DNA of 64,000 nt, taken from contig NZ_SNWX01000012.1 of assembly GCF_004362045.1 (NCBI RefSeq), positions 1 through 64,000 on the forward strand. The letters run 5' to 3'. Under the pieces are notes generated by a model that was not told where the DNA came from, did no database searches, and worked only from the letters and a program-made list of their open reading frames with translations. Below are positions 18,611 to 26,883 of this stretch, piece by piece (position 1 is the stretch's first letter; each line of letters begins with the position of its first letter). Both the position numbers and the translations under genes were made by a program. This DNA comes from Halanaerobium saccharolyticum (GTDB lineage Bacteria > Bacillota > Halanaerobiia > Halanaerobiales > Halanaerobiaceae).

Positions 18611-19870
18611 CTAATAAATTTTTTCACTGAACTTATTACTAATTACTCCTCCGATAATCATGAAAACCAGGAATATCCAGCCTGAGAGTGAGAAGTTAGA
18701 TATTGGAGTATATAAGGCTCCAACATTACAACCTTGAGCTAATCGAGTACCAAACCCCATTGTTAAACCACCAAGGGCATACATTACTCCTTGTTTTTTT
18801 GTTATATGCAGTTCAGAATTAAAGAATTCCATAAACTTACCTGCAGTTAAAAGATAAATAATTGCTCCGACTAAAATACCAAAGTTCTGGACAGAAATTT
18901 GATGCTCAAAAAAAGGTGTAGAAAATGAACTTGCAGATAGCTTAGTGAATTCTGCCAGACTTTCTGCAGAAACTCCAAATAACATTAAGATTTTCCCAAA
19001 CCAGATACCATATGGCTGTGAAACTCCCCAACCATATCCGGTTACTCCCATCATAATTGTTACAATTACAGCTAATGCAATTCCACCCTGCTTTAATGTC
19101 CAGGGTTTTTCAAATAAGTGATAATATGTATCAGCACTGAATAATTTGAAATTTTTTAAATCCATTGGTTCTAAATTTCCCTGAATTCTTTCGATTTCAA
19201 GTCCCCTATATTCACCTGTTTTTTTCTTGTGTTTTTCATACATGTAAGAGAGGATAGTGAAAAGAAGACATAAGGCGCCGAGAGCAAGCAGACCTCCTAA
19301 ATAACCTTCAAAACCATCTCCCTGGAATAAATCCGGTAGAAAAACTCCTCCCATAGTTCTATAGCCAATATATGTGCTAAACCATGAATCTTGAACCCAG
19401 TTTGCAGTATACTGAATCGGAAAACCAATAAATACTCCAAACATAAAAAAAATGAGGGTTGTAAAAGCCCTGGGAAGTGCCTGTGGTAAGTCTGTCAGAA
19501 CTCCACTCGCACAGCAGACGGAAATAGACATTCCAAAACCAAATAAAAATCCTCCCAGCATTAAACCAATATTAATTGGTTTAATCCAGAGATTGTAGCT
19601 TGCTGGATCTTTGCCAAATAAAAAGGCTGTCATTAAAGTGGCGGTAATAAAAAACATAAACATAAGAGTTCTCATTAATTTAGTTGAACCAGTTCTATAA
19701 GCTCTGTTTACACTACCTGCAAAGCCAGTGTAAGCTCTTGCAAGAGCATATCCCAGTCCTGACCCGGCTAACAATCTAAAAAACAAAAGGTCTGTTTTTA
19801 GCCAGAACTTTGCTATTACTAAAATTATAATTACAGCTATTAATCCTAAAACTTTTTCAAATTTTTTCAT
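18611..19870 (-). CDS. YeeE/YedE-family transporter (thiosulfate/sulfur import)
   Basis: A 419-residue integral membrane protein with about ten helices in two repeats. The family's Cys-bearing motifs are seen: SVCCASGVLTDLPQA in the first half and GTRLAQGCNVGALYTPI in the second, as in thiosulfate importer TsuA. Co-transcribed with the CoA-disulfide reductase (89-base gap) and starting behind GAGGAGG. It is the likely entry point of thiosulfate for this block; selenium or other sulfur species have also been proposed for relatives. Confidence 0.87.
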   Translation of the reverse strand: MKKFEKVLGLIAVIIILVIAKFWLKTDLLFFRLLAGSGLGYALARAYTGFAGSVNRAYRTGSTKLMRTLMFMFFITATLMTAFLFGKDPASYNLWIKPINIGLMLGGFLFGFGMSISVCCASGVLTDLPQALPRAFTTLIFFMFGVFIGFPIQYTANWVQDSWFSTYIGYRTMGGVFLPDLFQGDGFEGYLGGLLALGALCLLFTILSYMYEKHKKKTGEYRGLEIERIQGNLEPMDLKNFKLFSADTYYHLFEKPWTLKQGGIALAVIVTIMMGVTGYGWGVSQPYGIWFGKILMLFGVSAESLAEFTKLSASSFSTPFFEHQISVQNFGILVGAIIYLLTAGKFMEFFNSELHITKKQGVMYALGGLTMGFGTRLAQGCNVGALYTPISNFSLSGWIFLVFMIIGGVISNKFSEKIY

Positions 19871-20093
19871 TAAAAAATTACCTCCTCATATTTTTTGAAT
19901 ATCAAATAACTTTGTTCTAAAATTCGCAAAACAGAATAAAAAAATAAAAAAAGTGCTGTTAATTTGAAATAAAAGTTATTTATAATATAATTCACAAGTT
20001 TCTACAATAATTATATACTATTTATTGATAATACTAAAATAATAATATCTTATGTTGGATAACTTTATGTTATGGATAGGAGAAAATTCTGAT

Positions 20094-20148
20094 TTGACTC
20101 GAACAATTCCGAGTGCTATACTATACTTAAAATACATGATAGGGGTAT
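20094..20148 (+). promoter_or_regulatory. Promoter with CsoR-type operator, copB-like gene
   Basis: TTGACT (20094-20099), a 17-base spacer and TATACT (20117-20122) form a strong promoter. Downstream lies ATACATGATAGGGGTAT (20132-20148), one of five similar sites in the window. The spacer shares GAGTG before the -10 with two other members. The spacer region also holds the dyad ACTCG-N8-CGAGT (20098-20115). Repression by the CsoR coded at 29655 is inferred from resemblance to known CsoR sites and from the genes served. Confidence 0.75.
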
Positions 20149-20169
20149 AGTCAATAAGGGGGAATAATA

Positions 20170-22104
20170 ATGGATCATCAGAAAATGTTAGAGGACTTTA
20201 AAAAGAGATTCAAAATTTCTTTAGTTATAACGGTACCAATTTTAGCACTTTCACCTTTGATTCAGAGTTTTTTTGGCTACAGTTTTGAGTTTGCAGGCAG
20301 TCAGTATGTTCTATTTCTGCTTTCTACAGTTATTTTCTTTTATGGTGGCTGGCCATTCTTAAGTGGAATGAAAAATGAATTAGCTGATAAAACTCCGGGT
20401 ATGATGACTTTAATTGCTCTTGCAATTTCTGTCGCCTATTTTTACAGTTCAGCAGTTGTCTTTGGTCTGGAAGGTAGATTTTTCTTCTGGGAGCTGGCAA
20501 CTTTAATTGTAATTATGCTTTTAGGCCACTGGATTGAGATGCGCTCGGTTATGGGAGCCTCTAATGCTCTAGAAGAACTGGCAAAACTGATGCCGGATGA
20601 GGCCCATAAAATTGTTGATGGAGAAGTTAAAGAAATTAAAATAAAAGAGCTAAAAAAGGGAGATCAGATTTTAGTTAAACCGGGTGAGAAAATACCAGCT
20701 GATGGAGTAATTTACGAAGGAGACTCCTATATAGATGAATCAATGTTAACCGGAGAATCAGAACCGGTTGTAAGAGAAGTTGATGATGAAGTAATAGGTG
20801 GATCTGTTAATGGTGACAGCTCAATTAAAATTAGAATAGAAAAAGCTGGGGATGAGAGTTACCTGTCCCAGGTTATAGATCTGGTTAAAGAATCTCAGGC
20901 AGCTAAATCGAAGACTCAGAATTTTGCCGATCGAGCAGCTTTCTGGCTGACACTAATTGCTATTACAGCAGGAACAATTACTCTTTTTAGCTGGTACTTT
21001 ATTACCGGAGACTTAGCTTTTTCTATAGAGCGGATGGCAACAGTTATGGTTATCACCTGTCCCCATGCTTTAGGGCTTGCTATACCACTGGTGGTAGCTG
21101 TTTCCACAACTCTATCAGCTAAAAATGGACTGCTGATCCGTGATCGTACTGCTTTTGAAAATGCGCGTAAAATAGATACAGTTTTATTTGATAAAACAGG
21201 TACCCTGACTAAAGGAGAATTTGGAGTTGAAGCAGTAGAAAGTTTTGTGGATAAATATAATATGGAAGAGATTCTGCAGAAAGCAGCTTCTTTAGAACAG
21301 GAATCAGAACACCCAATTGCAGCTGGAATAGTAAAAAGAGCAGAAGAAGATGAAGTAGAACTGCTGAAAGTAGATGATTTTGAGATAATTAAAGGTAAAG
21401 GTGTTATCGGAAAAATTGAAGGCGGAGATTTTAAAGCTGTTTCTCCCGGTTATCTGAAAGAAAATAATATAGAAGTACCACAGGATGCTTTAAAAGAAGG
21501 TCCATTTACCGAAATCTTTATTTTAGAAGCTGGAAATTTAATTGGAATGGTTAGACTGGCCGATCAAATTAGAGAAAGCTCTTATGAGGCAGTACAAAAA
21601 CTTAAGGATAAAGGAATTAAGGTCAAAATGCTGACCGGAGATAATCAGAAAACTGCAGAATATGTAAGTAATGAACTTGGTCTAACTGATTTCTTTGCTG
21701 AAATTCTACCTGATGAGAAGCAGAAAAAAGTAGAAGAGCTGCAGGCTGAAGGTGCTTTTGTGGCGATGACTGGTGATGGTGTTAATGATGCACCAGCCCT
21801 GGCTAAAGCTGATATAGGGATTGCAATTGGCTCAGGTACAGATGTAGCTGCCGAAACAGCAGATATAATTCTGGTTGAAAGTGATCCGCTTGATGTGCTT
21901 AAGCTTATCGAGTTTGGCAGCTTAACTTATAAGAAGATGATTCAGAATTTATTCTGGGCTACAGGCTATAACGCTTTTGCAATACCACTGGCAGCAGGTG
22001 TACTGGCAGGGGTTGGAATTATGATTTCTCCAGCAGTTGGTGCAGTACTGATGTCGATGAGTACAGTGATTGTGGCGATCAATGCCAAGATGTTAAAGTT
22101 TTAA
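20170..22104 (+). CDS. copB: Copper/silver-type P1B ATPase (CopB-like, CPH motif)
   Basis: A 644-residue P-type ATPase without an N-terminal metal-binding domain. The membrane metal motif is CPHALGLAIP, characteristic of CopB (P1B-3) pumps. Other motifs: TGESEPV (actuator), DKTGTLTKGE (phosphorylated Asp), SEHPIA (HP locus) and MTGDGVNDAPALA. It should export copper or silver across the cell membrane. It is the first gene behind a CsoR-type operator and is followed by a strong terminator, so it forms a single-gene unit. Confidence 0.9.
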   Translation: MDHQKMLEDFKKRFKISLVITVPILALSPLIQSFFGYSFEFAGSQYVLFLLSTVIFFYGGWPFLSGMKNELADKTPGMMTLIALAISVAYFYSSAVVFGLEGRFFFWELATLIVIMLLGHWIEMRSVMGASNALEELAKLMPDEAHKIVDGEVKEIKIKELKKGDQILVKPGEKIPADGVIYEGDSYIDESMLTGESEPVVREVDDEVIGGSVNGDSSIKIRIEKAGDESYLSQVIDLVKESQAAKSKTQNFADRAAFWLTLIAITAGTITLFSWYFITGDLAFSIERMATVMVITCPHALGLAIPLVVAVSTTLSAKNGLLIRDRTAFENARKIDTVLFDKTGTLTKGEFGVEAVESFVDKYNMEEILQKAASLEQESEHPIAAGIVKRAEEDEVELLKVDDFEIIKGKGVIGKIEGGDFKAVSPGYLKENNIEVPQDALKEGPFTEIFILEAGNLIGMVRLADQIRESSYEAVQKLKDKGIKVKMLTGDNQKTAEYVSNELGLTDFFAEILPDEKQKKVEELQAEGAFVAMTGDGVNDAPALAKADIGIAIGSGTDVAAETADIILVESDPLDVLKLIEFGSLTYKKMIQNLFWATGYNAFAIPLAAGVLAGVGIMISPAVGAVLMSMSTVIVAINAKMLKF

Positions 22105-22179
22105 ATTTGATCTGAATATAAATTTATTAGTTGTTTTTTGAGGAAGCTAATTTCAAAATTAAATATTTATTGATTATAA

Positions 22180-22232
22180 CCTCAGCTAACTTCAGAATTA
22201 AATTTTTTTGAAGCTGGCTGAGGTCTTTTTTT
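22180..22232 (+). terminator. Terminator after the CopB-like gene
   Basis: CCTCAGC (22180-22186) pairs with GCTGAGG (22217-22223), with ACTTCA/TGAAG extending the stem inside, followed by a seven-base T-run. Confidence 0.85.
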
Positions 22233-22314
22233 GCAAAAAATGATTTATATCATAGCTGCCTTCCCTAAAAATAGTTATACTGGTGGTACAAAGAAATCAG
22301 GGAGGTTGTTTGAG

Positions 22315-24156
22315 ATGAAAAAGAAATTAAAAATAGTCACAATAGCAGGAATTTTAATTGCAATAGGCTGGTTAAGTAATTTATTAAATTTTGATCCACT
22401 AATTTTTAATACATCGATGGTGGCGGCAGCTATTATTGCCGGGTATCAGGTAGCTATCAATGCCTATAATACTTTAAAGATGAAAGTGATCAGTATTAAT
22501 TTACTGGTAACAATAGCTGCTGTAGGGGCAGTTATTATTGGGGAATACTGGGAAGCTGCAGCAGTTACATTTTTGTTTGCTTTTGGTTCCTATTTAGAAA
22601 GCAGAACAGTAGGTAAAGCCAGAGATGCAATTAGAGACTTAATGGATCTGGCTCCCAATTTGGCTACAGTTATCAGGGAAGGAGAAGAAAAAGAGATTGC
22701 TGCAGAAAAAGTAGAGGTTGAAGAGGTAGTAATCGTCAGGCCGGGAGAAAAAATACCGGTTGATGGTACTGTAATTAAAGGTAAAAGTGAAGTCAACCAG
22801 GCAGCTATTACAGGGGAATCAATACCGGTCAGTAAAGAAAAAGGAGATGAAGTCTTCAGCGGCACTATAAATAAGAATGGTTATCTGGAAATTAAAACTG
22901 AAAAGGTTGGAGATGACACTACTTTTGGTAAAATAATAGAGCTGGTAGAAGAGGCCCAGGAAGAAAAAGCTCCTACTCAAAAATTAATGGAGCGTTTTTC
23001 TAAATATTATACACCCGGAATTATTTTGCTTTCACTTATTTCCTACTTTATTAGCGGTAGTGTCCGGCTTTCTCTAACCCTGCTTGTTATTGGCTGTCCG
23101 GGAGCACTGGTTATTTCAACTCCGATATCTATTGTAGCCGGAATTGGTAATGGAGCCAAAAATGGAATTTTGATCAAGGGAGGTGAGTACTTAGAAAAAT
23201 CAGGAGAAATCGATATGGTTGCCTTTGATAAAACTGGAACCTTAAGTAAAGGAGAAGCAGAAGTTAATCAGATAATAACTTATAACAAAAATGAAGCTGA
23301 AGTTTTAAGTCTGGCGGCAGCTGCTGAATTTAATTCTGAACATCACCTGGCCCGGGCCATCAAAAATAAAGCAGAAAAGACACTGGAAACAGAAATTAAA
23401 TCTCCAGTAAACTTTGAGACTCATACCGGAAAAGGAGTAACTGCTCAAATTGACAGTAAAAAAATTATGATCGGAAACAGCAGATTATTTAGGGAGCAGG
23501 GAATTGAAATCAGTCAGGAAATTGAAGAGCAAAAAAACCAGCTGGAAGCAGAGGGGAAAACAGTGGTTGTGGCAGCAGAAAATGATCAAATTATCGCCTT
23601 AATTTCCATTGCTGACAGACCTCGAGAAAATGCCTATCAGATTGTAGAGAAGCTAAAAAATGTAGGTATCAAAAAAGTAGTGATGTTAACTGGAGACAAT
23701 GAGCGAATAGCAGAATCAGTTGCTGATGAATTAAATCTTGATGGTTATAAAGCTGAATTACTGCCCGAAGATAAGGTAAAGGCGGTAGAAGAATATCAAA
23801 AAGAAGGTTATAAAGTGGCTATGGTAGGAGATGGAATCAATGATACACCTTCTCTGGTAACGGCTGATATTGGGATCGCAATGGGAGCAGCCGGTACAGA
23901 TGCTGCAATTGATACGGCGGATATTACTTTAATGGCAGATAACTTAAATAAACTGCCATATGCAATAGGACTCAGCAAAGCAGCTAATAGAAATATAAAA
24001 CAAAATGTAGTTTTTGCTGTTCTGATTGTTTTCGCTCTACTGGCAGGTGTTTTAGGTCAGAAAGTATTTCTAGCTTCTGGAATGCTGGTCCATGAGTTGA
24101 GTGTTTTAATAGTAATCTTTAATGCAATGCGCTTATTGAGATATGATACAGCATAA
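22315..24156 (+). CDS. Heavy-metal P1B ATPase with unusual CPG motif
   Basis: A 613-residue P-type ATPase of the CadA/ZntA kind by overall similarity, lacking an N-terminal metal-binding domain. TGESIPV, DKTGTLSKGE and GDGINDTPSL are normal. Two key sites differ: the membrane metal motif is CPGALVISTP instead of CPC, and the HP locus reads SEHHLA instead of SEHPLA. The substrate is therefore uncertain (zinc, cadmium or another ion). ATG 22315 is chosen for GGGAGG nine bases upstream; an ORF extension to 22231 would start within the terminator. A separate HMA-domain protein follows. Confidence 0.85.
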   Translation: MKKKLKIVTIAGILIAIGWLSNLLNFDPLIFNTSMVAAAIIAGYQVAINAYNTLKMKVISINLLVTIAAVGAVIIGEYWEAAAVTFLFAFGSYLESRTVGKARDAIRDLMDLAPNLATVIREGEEKEIAAEKVEVEEVVIVRPGEKIPVDGTVIKGKSEVNQAAITGESIPVSKEKGDEVFSGTINKNGYLEIKTEKVGDDTTFGKIIELVEEAQEEKAPTQKLMERFSKYYTPGIILLSLISYFISGSVRLSLTLLVIGCPGALVISTPISIVAGIGNGAKNGILIKGGEYLEKSGEIDMVAFDKTGTLSKGEAEVNQIITYNKNEAEVLSLAAAAEFNSEHHLARAIKNKAEKTLETEIKSPVNFETHTGKGVTAQIDSKKIMIGNSRLFREQGIEISQEIEEQKNQLEAEGKTVVVAAENDQIIALISIADRPRENAYQIVEKLKNVGIKKVVMLTGDNERIAESVADELNLDGYKAELLPEDKVKAVEEYQKEGYKVAMVGDGINDTPSLVTADIGIAMGAAGTDAAIDTADITLMADNLNKLPYAIGLSKAANRNIKQNVVFAVLIVFALLAGVLGQKVFLASGMLVHELSVLIVIFNAMRLLRYDTA

Positions 24157-24225
24157 AAAAATAATTTCAGTTTAATAATTTTTATTAAGAATAATTCAAA
24201 AAATATAATTTGGAGGTAGAAAATA

Positions 24226-24441
24226 ATGAAAAAAATTAAACTTTATTTAGAAGAACTGAGTTGTCCTGACTGTGCAAATAAGGTAGAACAGGTTTTAAAT
24301 AAAACAGAAGGAGTCAAAAAAGCTGATGTTCATTATACAACCAGCAGGGCTAATGTAGAATATGATCCAGATAAAATTAATTCGGACGGGTTAAAAAAAG
24401 CAGTAGCAAAAACAGGATATGAAGTAGAAAAGACTAAATAA
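24226..24441 (+). CDS. HMA-domain metal chaperone (CopZ-like)
   Basis: A 71-residue heavy-metal-associated domain with the metal site SCPDCANK (Cys 13 and Cys 16). Strong GGAGGT site. It follows the CPG ATPase by 69 bases and precedes a terminator, so it probably delivers the metal to that pump, which lacks its own HMA domain. Leu-Ser in place of the usual Gly-Met before the Cys pair is a small departure from CopZ. Confidence 0.85.
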   Translation: MKKIKLYLEELSCPDCANKVEQVLNKTEGVKKADVHYTTSRANVEYDPDKINSDGLKKAVAKTGYEVEKTK

Positions 24442-24449
24442 ATAATAAA

Positions 24450-24522
24450 GGGCATTTGCTTTTCTCTTTAAGTTTGACTGCTCAAAAGCATATTAGCTGG
24501 AGAAAGCAGATGCCCAAAATTT
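24450..24522 (+). terminator. Long hairpin/terminator after the HMA gene
   Basis: GGGCATTTGCTTTTCTC (from 24450) pairs with GAGAAAGCAGATGCCC (ending 24515), about 16 base pairs with one bulge and one G-U, followed by AAAATTTT. The loop is about 35 bases. The T-run is short, so termination may be incomplete. Confidence 0.6.
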
Positions 24523-24541
24523 TATAACTAAGGGTGATAGT

Positions 24542-25210
24542 ATGGATTCCTGTAAGCATGAGGCATGTGTCAGAAAGGTACCAATTTTTTCTGATCTGGA
24601 TAATGAAAAAATAAACAAACTGAACAGTTTAGTCAAACAGAGAAAATTTAAAAATGGAGAGTTAATCTATCTGGAGGGAGAGATAGGAAAAAATATTTAT
24701 ATTATTGAATCCGGATTGGTTAAACTATATAGAAGTAATGAAGAGGGAAATCAATATATATTAAGATTATTAAAAGAAGGTGATTTCTTTGGCGAACTGG
24801 TATTATTTAAAGAAGAGCAGTTGAGCAGCAGTGCAGAAGCGGTAGGAGACTGCACAATCTGCATGCTTCCCAAAGATGAACTGGAAAAATTAATTAAGTC
24901 ATCACCTGAACTCTCTTATAAACTTCTATCAGCGATTACCAGCCGTTTAAATAAAACTGAAAACAAATTACAGTCGCTGGCTTTAGAGGATGCAAAAGAG
25001 AAAACAATGCGTTTACTGCTGGAGCTGGCAAAAGAAAGCGGAATCAAAAAGGAGAATGGTATTTTAATAAATTTGCCTCTGAGTCGTGATGGTCTGGCAA
25101 ATTTAATTGGAACAACCCAGGAAACATTAAGCCGCAAATTGTCTGCCCTGCAGCAGGAAGGACTTATTTCGATACAGGGCCAGAAAAAGATTTTAATTAA
25201 AAATGATTAA
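24542..25210 (+). CDS. Crp/Fnr-family transcriptional regulator
   Basis: A 222-residue regulator: cyclic-nucleotide-binding-like domain at about 15-130 (GELIYLEGEIGKNIYIIESGLVKLY) and a C-terminal winged helix (LSRDGLANLIGTTQETLSRKLSALQQEG). Cys residues near the N-terminus (SCKHEAC, Cys 4 and Cys 8) plus Cys 103/106 (DCTICML) leave room for an Fe-S or thiol sensor, but the classic FNR four-Cys pattern is not certain. It stands alone between two terminators in the metal block; targets unknown. Confidence 0.87.
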   Translation: MDSCKHEACVRKVPIFSDLDNEKINKLNSLVKQRKFKNGELIYLEGEIGKNIYIIESGLVKLYRSNEEGNQYILRLLKEGDFFGELVLFKEEQLSSSAEAVGDCTICMLPKDELEKLIKSSPELSYKLLSAITSRLNKTENKLQSLALEDAKEKTMRLLLELAKESGIKKENGILINLPLSRDGLANLIGTTQETLSRKLSALQQEGLISIQGQKKILIKND

Positions 25211-25235
25211 TTATCAATAAATATTTAAAATTATT

Positions 25236-25273
25236 AAGGTGCTTTCTCAATTCAGAGAACAGCACCTTTTTTC
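25236..25273 (+). terminator. Terminator after the Crp/Fnr gene
   Basis: AAGGTGC-TTCTC pairs with GAGAA-AGCACCTT around AATTCA, followed by a T-run. The -35 of the next promoter starts directly after it. Confidence 0.88.
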
Positions 25274-25329
25274 TTGACAGCCTGAATCTTGAGTGTTATA
25301 CTATGTTTAAAGATACCATATAGGGGTAT
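25274..25329 (+). promoter_or_regulatory. Promoter with CsoR-type operator, methyltransferase gene
   Basis: TTGACA (25274-25279), a 17-base spacer and TATACT (25297-25302) are followed by ATACCATATAGGGGTAT (25313-25329). The spacer end TGAGTGT, the -10 and the following ATGTTTA match the promoter at 60192 almost base for base. Confidence 0.75.
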
Positions 25330-25356
25330 ATAGAATCAAATTAAGGGGTTTTTATT

Positions 25357-25989
25357 ATGAGTAAAAATAATAAAATCAAAAAGCGTTATGATCGAATTGC
25401 TCCAGTCTATGATTCTTTAGAACTGCTCATGGAAAAGGGGAAGATGGGGGACTGGCGTCAGAATCTCTGGCAGAAGGTTGAAGATAAAATTGATAAAGCC
25501 GGAATGAGGCTCCTGGAAGCAGGTGTCGGAAGTGGTAAAAATATCGAATACTACCCGGAAGATCTTGAAATTTACGCCATAGATTTCAGTCCTAAAATGC
25601 TTAATCAGGCAGAAAAAAAGGCAAAAAAATATAATAAAGAGGTAAATTTGCTGGAAATGGATATTCAAAATCTGGATTTTGAAGATGATTATTTTGATCT
25701 GATTGTGACCAGCTGTGTATTCTGTTCGGTTCCTGACCCGGTTAAGGGGTTAAAAGAATTAAAACGAGTGCTTAAAAAAGAGGGCAGGATAATAATGCTG
25801 GAGCATATGCGCAGTCAAAATGAATTTGTTGGTAAAATGATGGATTGGTTTAACTGGGTTAGTCTCTACACCTGGGGAGCGAATATAAATCGTAAAACAA
25901 TAGAAAATATAGAAAAAGCAGGGCTGGAGCTGGTTGAGATTAATGATCTGATGTCTGATATTGTTAAAGAAATTGAGCTGAAAAAGTAA
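25357..25989 (+). CDS. Class I SAM-dependent methyltransferase
   Basis: A 210-residue methyltransferase. SAM motif I is LLEAGVGSGKNIEY (about 51-64), followed by AIDFSPKML, motif FEDDYFDLIVTSCVFCSVPDP and the post-strand EGRIIMLEHMRS. It is close to the UbiE/phosphatidylethanolamine-methylase group. The acceptor is unknown. It sits alone behind a promoter of the proposed CsoR regulon, ahead of a CopZ-like gene, which is unexpected and hints at a copper-linked substrate. Confidence 0.82.
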   Translation: MSKNNKIKKRYDRIAPVYDSLELLMEKGKMGDWRQNLWQKVEDKIDKAGMRLLEAGVGSGKNIEYYPEDLEIYAIDFSPKMLNQAEKKAKKYNKEVNLLEMDIQNLDFEDDYFDLIVTSCVFCSVPDPVKGLKELKRVLKKEGRIIMLEHMRSQNEFVGKMMDWFNWVSLYTWGANINRKTIENIEKAGLELVEINDLMSDIVKEIELKK

Positions 25990-25996
25990 TTTAATC

Positions 25997-26047
25997 TTGA
26001 CAAAAACACTAAGTAATGTTACTATTATTTATACCCCCTACATGTAT
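25997..26047 (+). promoter_or_regulatory. Promoter with inverted CsoR-type operator, CopZ-like gene
   Basis: TTGACA (25997-26002), a 17-base spacer and TACTAT (26020-26025) are followed by ATACCCCCTACATGTAT (26031-26047). Read on the other strand this is ATACATGTAGGGGGTAT, matching the 20132 and 26306 sites. The operator lies just after the expected transcription start. Confidence 0.7.
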
Positions 26048-26072
26048 AATGTATAAAGGAGATGTTAATAAA

Positions 26073-26282
26073 ATGAAAAAGACAATTATCATTGAAGGAA
26101 TGTCCTGTGGACACTGTGAAATGCACACTAAAGAAGAATTAGAAAAAATTGATGGTGTTATTTCTGCAGAAGCTGATGCTGATCAGGGTCAGGCTGTAGT
26201 AGAAATGGAAAAAGAGGTAGCAGAAGATAAGCTAAAAGCCGCTGTTGAAGAAGCTGGCTACGAATATATTAAAACTGCATAG
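26073..26282 (+). CDS. copZ: Copper chaperone, HMA domain (CopZ-like)
   Basis: A 69-residue HMA domain with the full GMSCGHC metal site (Cys 12 and Cys 15). ATG 26073 is chosen because AAAGGAG lies ten bases upstream and the longer reading would start over the promoter and operator. CopZ proteins carry Cu(I) to CopA or to CsoR. An acidic C-terminal half (EMEKEVAEDKLKAAVEEAGY) is seen. It precedes the RseC-like gene and CopA. Confidence 0.88.
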   Translation: MKKTIIIEGMSCGHCEMHTKEELEKIDGVISAEADADQGQAVVEMEKEVAEDKLKAAVEEAGYEYIKTA

Positions 26283-26305
26283 ATTTAAAAAATTTTAATC
26301 TAAAT

Positions 26306-26322
26306 ATACATGCTAGGGGTAC
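26306..26322 (+). promoter_or_regulatory. CsoR-type operator ahead of the RseC-like gene
   Basis: ATACATGCTAGGGGTAC differs from the 20132 site at only two of 17 positions. No clear -35/-10 pair precedes it, so it may block a weak promoter or act on read-through from the CopZ-like gene. Confidence 0.55.
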
Positions 26323-26349
26323 ATTTTTTAAAATAGGAGGTAAACTCCA

Positions 26350-26790
26350 ATGGAAGAATTAGCTACTGTAGTTAAAAAGAAAAGCGAGAAGGCAGAGGTT
26401 AAAATCACAAGATATTCTGCCTGCAGTAAGTGTGATAAAAGCTGCAGTCTGGCTGGTGACAGCCATGATCAGGACGAAATTGTTTTAGAAGTGGAAGATA
26501 GGATTGGAGTTACACCAGGAGATCAGGTTTTAGTTGAAATGGAAAAAGGCAATCTCTTATTTGCTACTATTGTTGTTTACGTAATTCCAATATTTTTAAT
26601 GATAGCAGGCTATTTTTTCGGAGTCTGGATGGCAGCCTTGTTGAATATAGCGGCAGCAGAAGTGGCAGGTATTGCAGGTACTTTTGTTTTTTTAATTCTT
26701 TCGTTTTTAATAAACAAATTATTTAATTCTCATCTGAAAAAGACTTCTTCTTTTGAGCCGAAAATTAAACGAATAATTAATAGAAGTTAA
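26350..26790 (+). CDS. RseC/MucC-family membrane protein
   Basis: A 146-residue SoxR-reducing-system/RseC-like protein. The N-terminal half has the Cys cluster SACSKCDKSC (Cys 25, 28, 32), and two hydrophobic helices occupy about 75-97 and 100-121, with a basic tail. RseC proteins are tied to electron transfer with Rnf complexes, and the Cys cluster could bind a metal or Fe-S centre. Here the gene sits between CopZ and CopA, so a role in copper handling or thiol redox is plausible. AGGAGGT precedes the start. Confidence 0.8.
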   Translation: MEELATVVKKKSEKAEVKITRYSACSKCDKSCSLAGDSHDQDEIVLEVEDRIGVTPGDQVLVEMEKGNLLFATIVVYVIPIFLMIAGYFFGVWMAALLNIAAAEVAGIAGTFVFLILSFLINKLFNSHLKKTSSFEPKIKRIINRS

Positions 26791-26883
26791 ATATATATTA
26801 GATCCACACATGATTGCTTTAGAAGCTAAATCAAAAAATTGTACTTTTAGAAACAGTAATATATACTCCAGGGAGGATATAAG

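Noticed and set aside
22231-22314. Upstream extension of the CPG ATPase
   Set aside because: It begins in the preceding terminator and has no ribosome site; GGGAGG marks ATG 22315.
22590-22865. Minus-strand ORF inside the CPG ATPase gene
   Set aside because: Shadow of the coding frame; similar Ser/Thr-rich shadows occur opposite each P-type ATPase gene here.
26016-26072. Upstream extension of the CopZ-like protein
   Set aside because: It would start over the -10 and CsoR-type operator; AAAGGAG marks ATG 26073.
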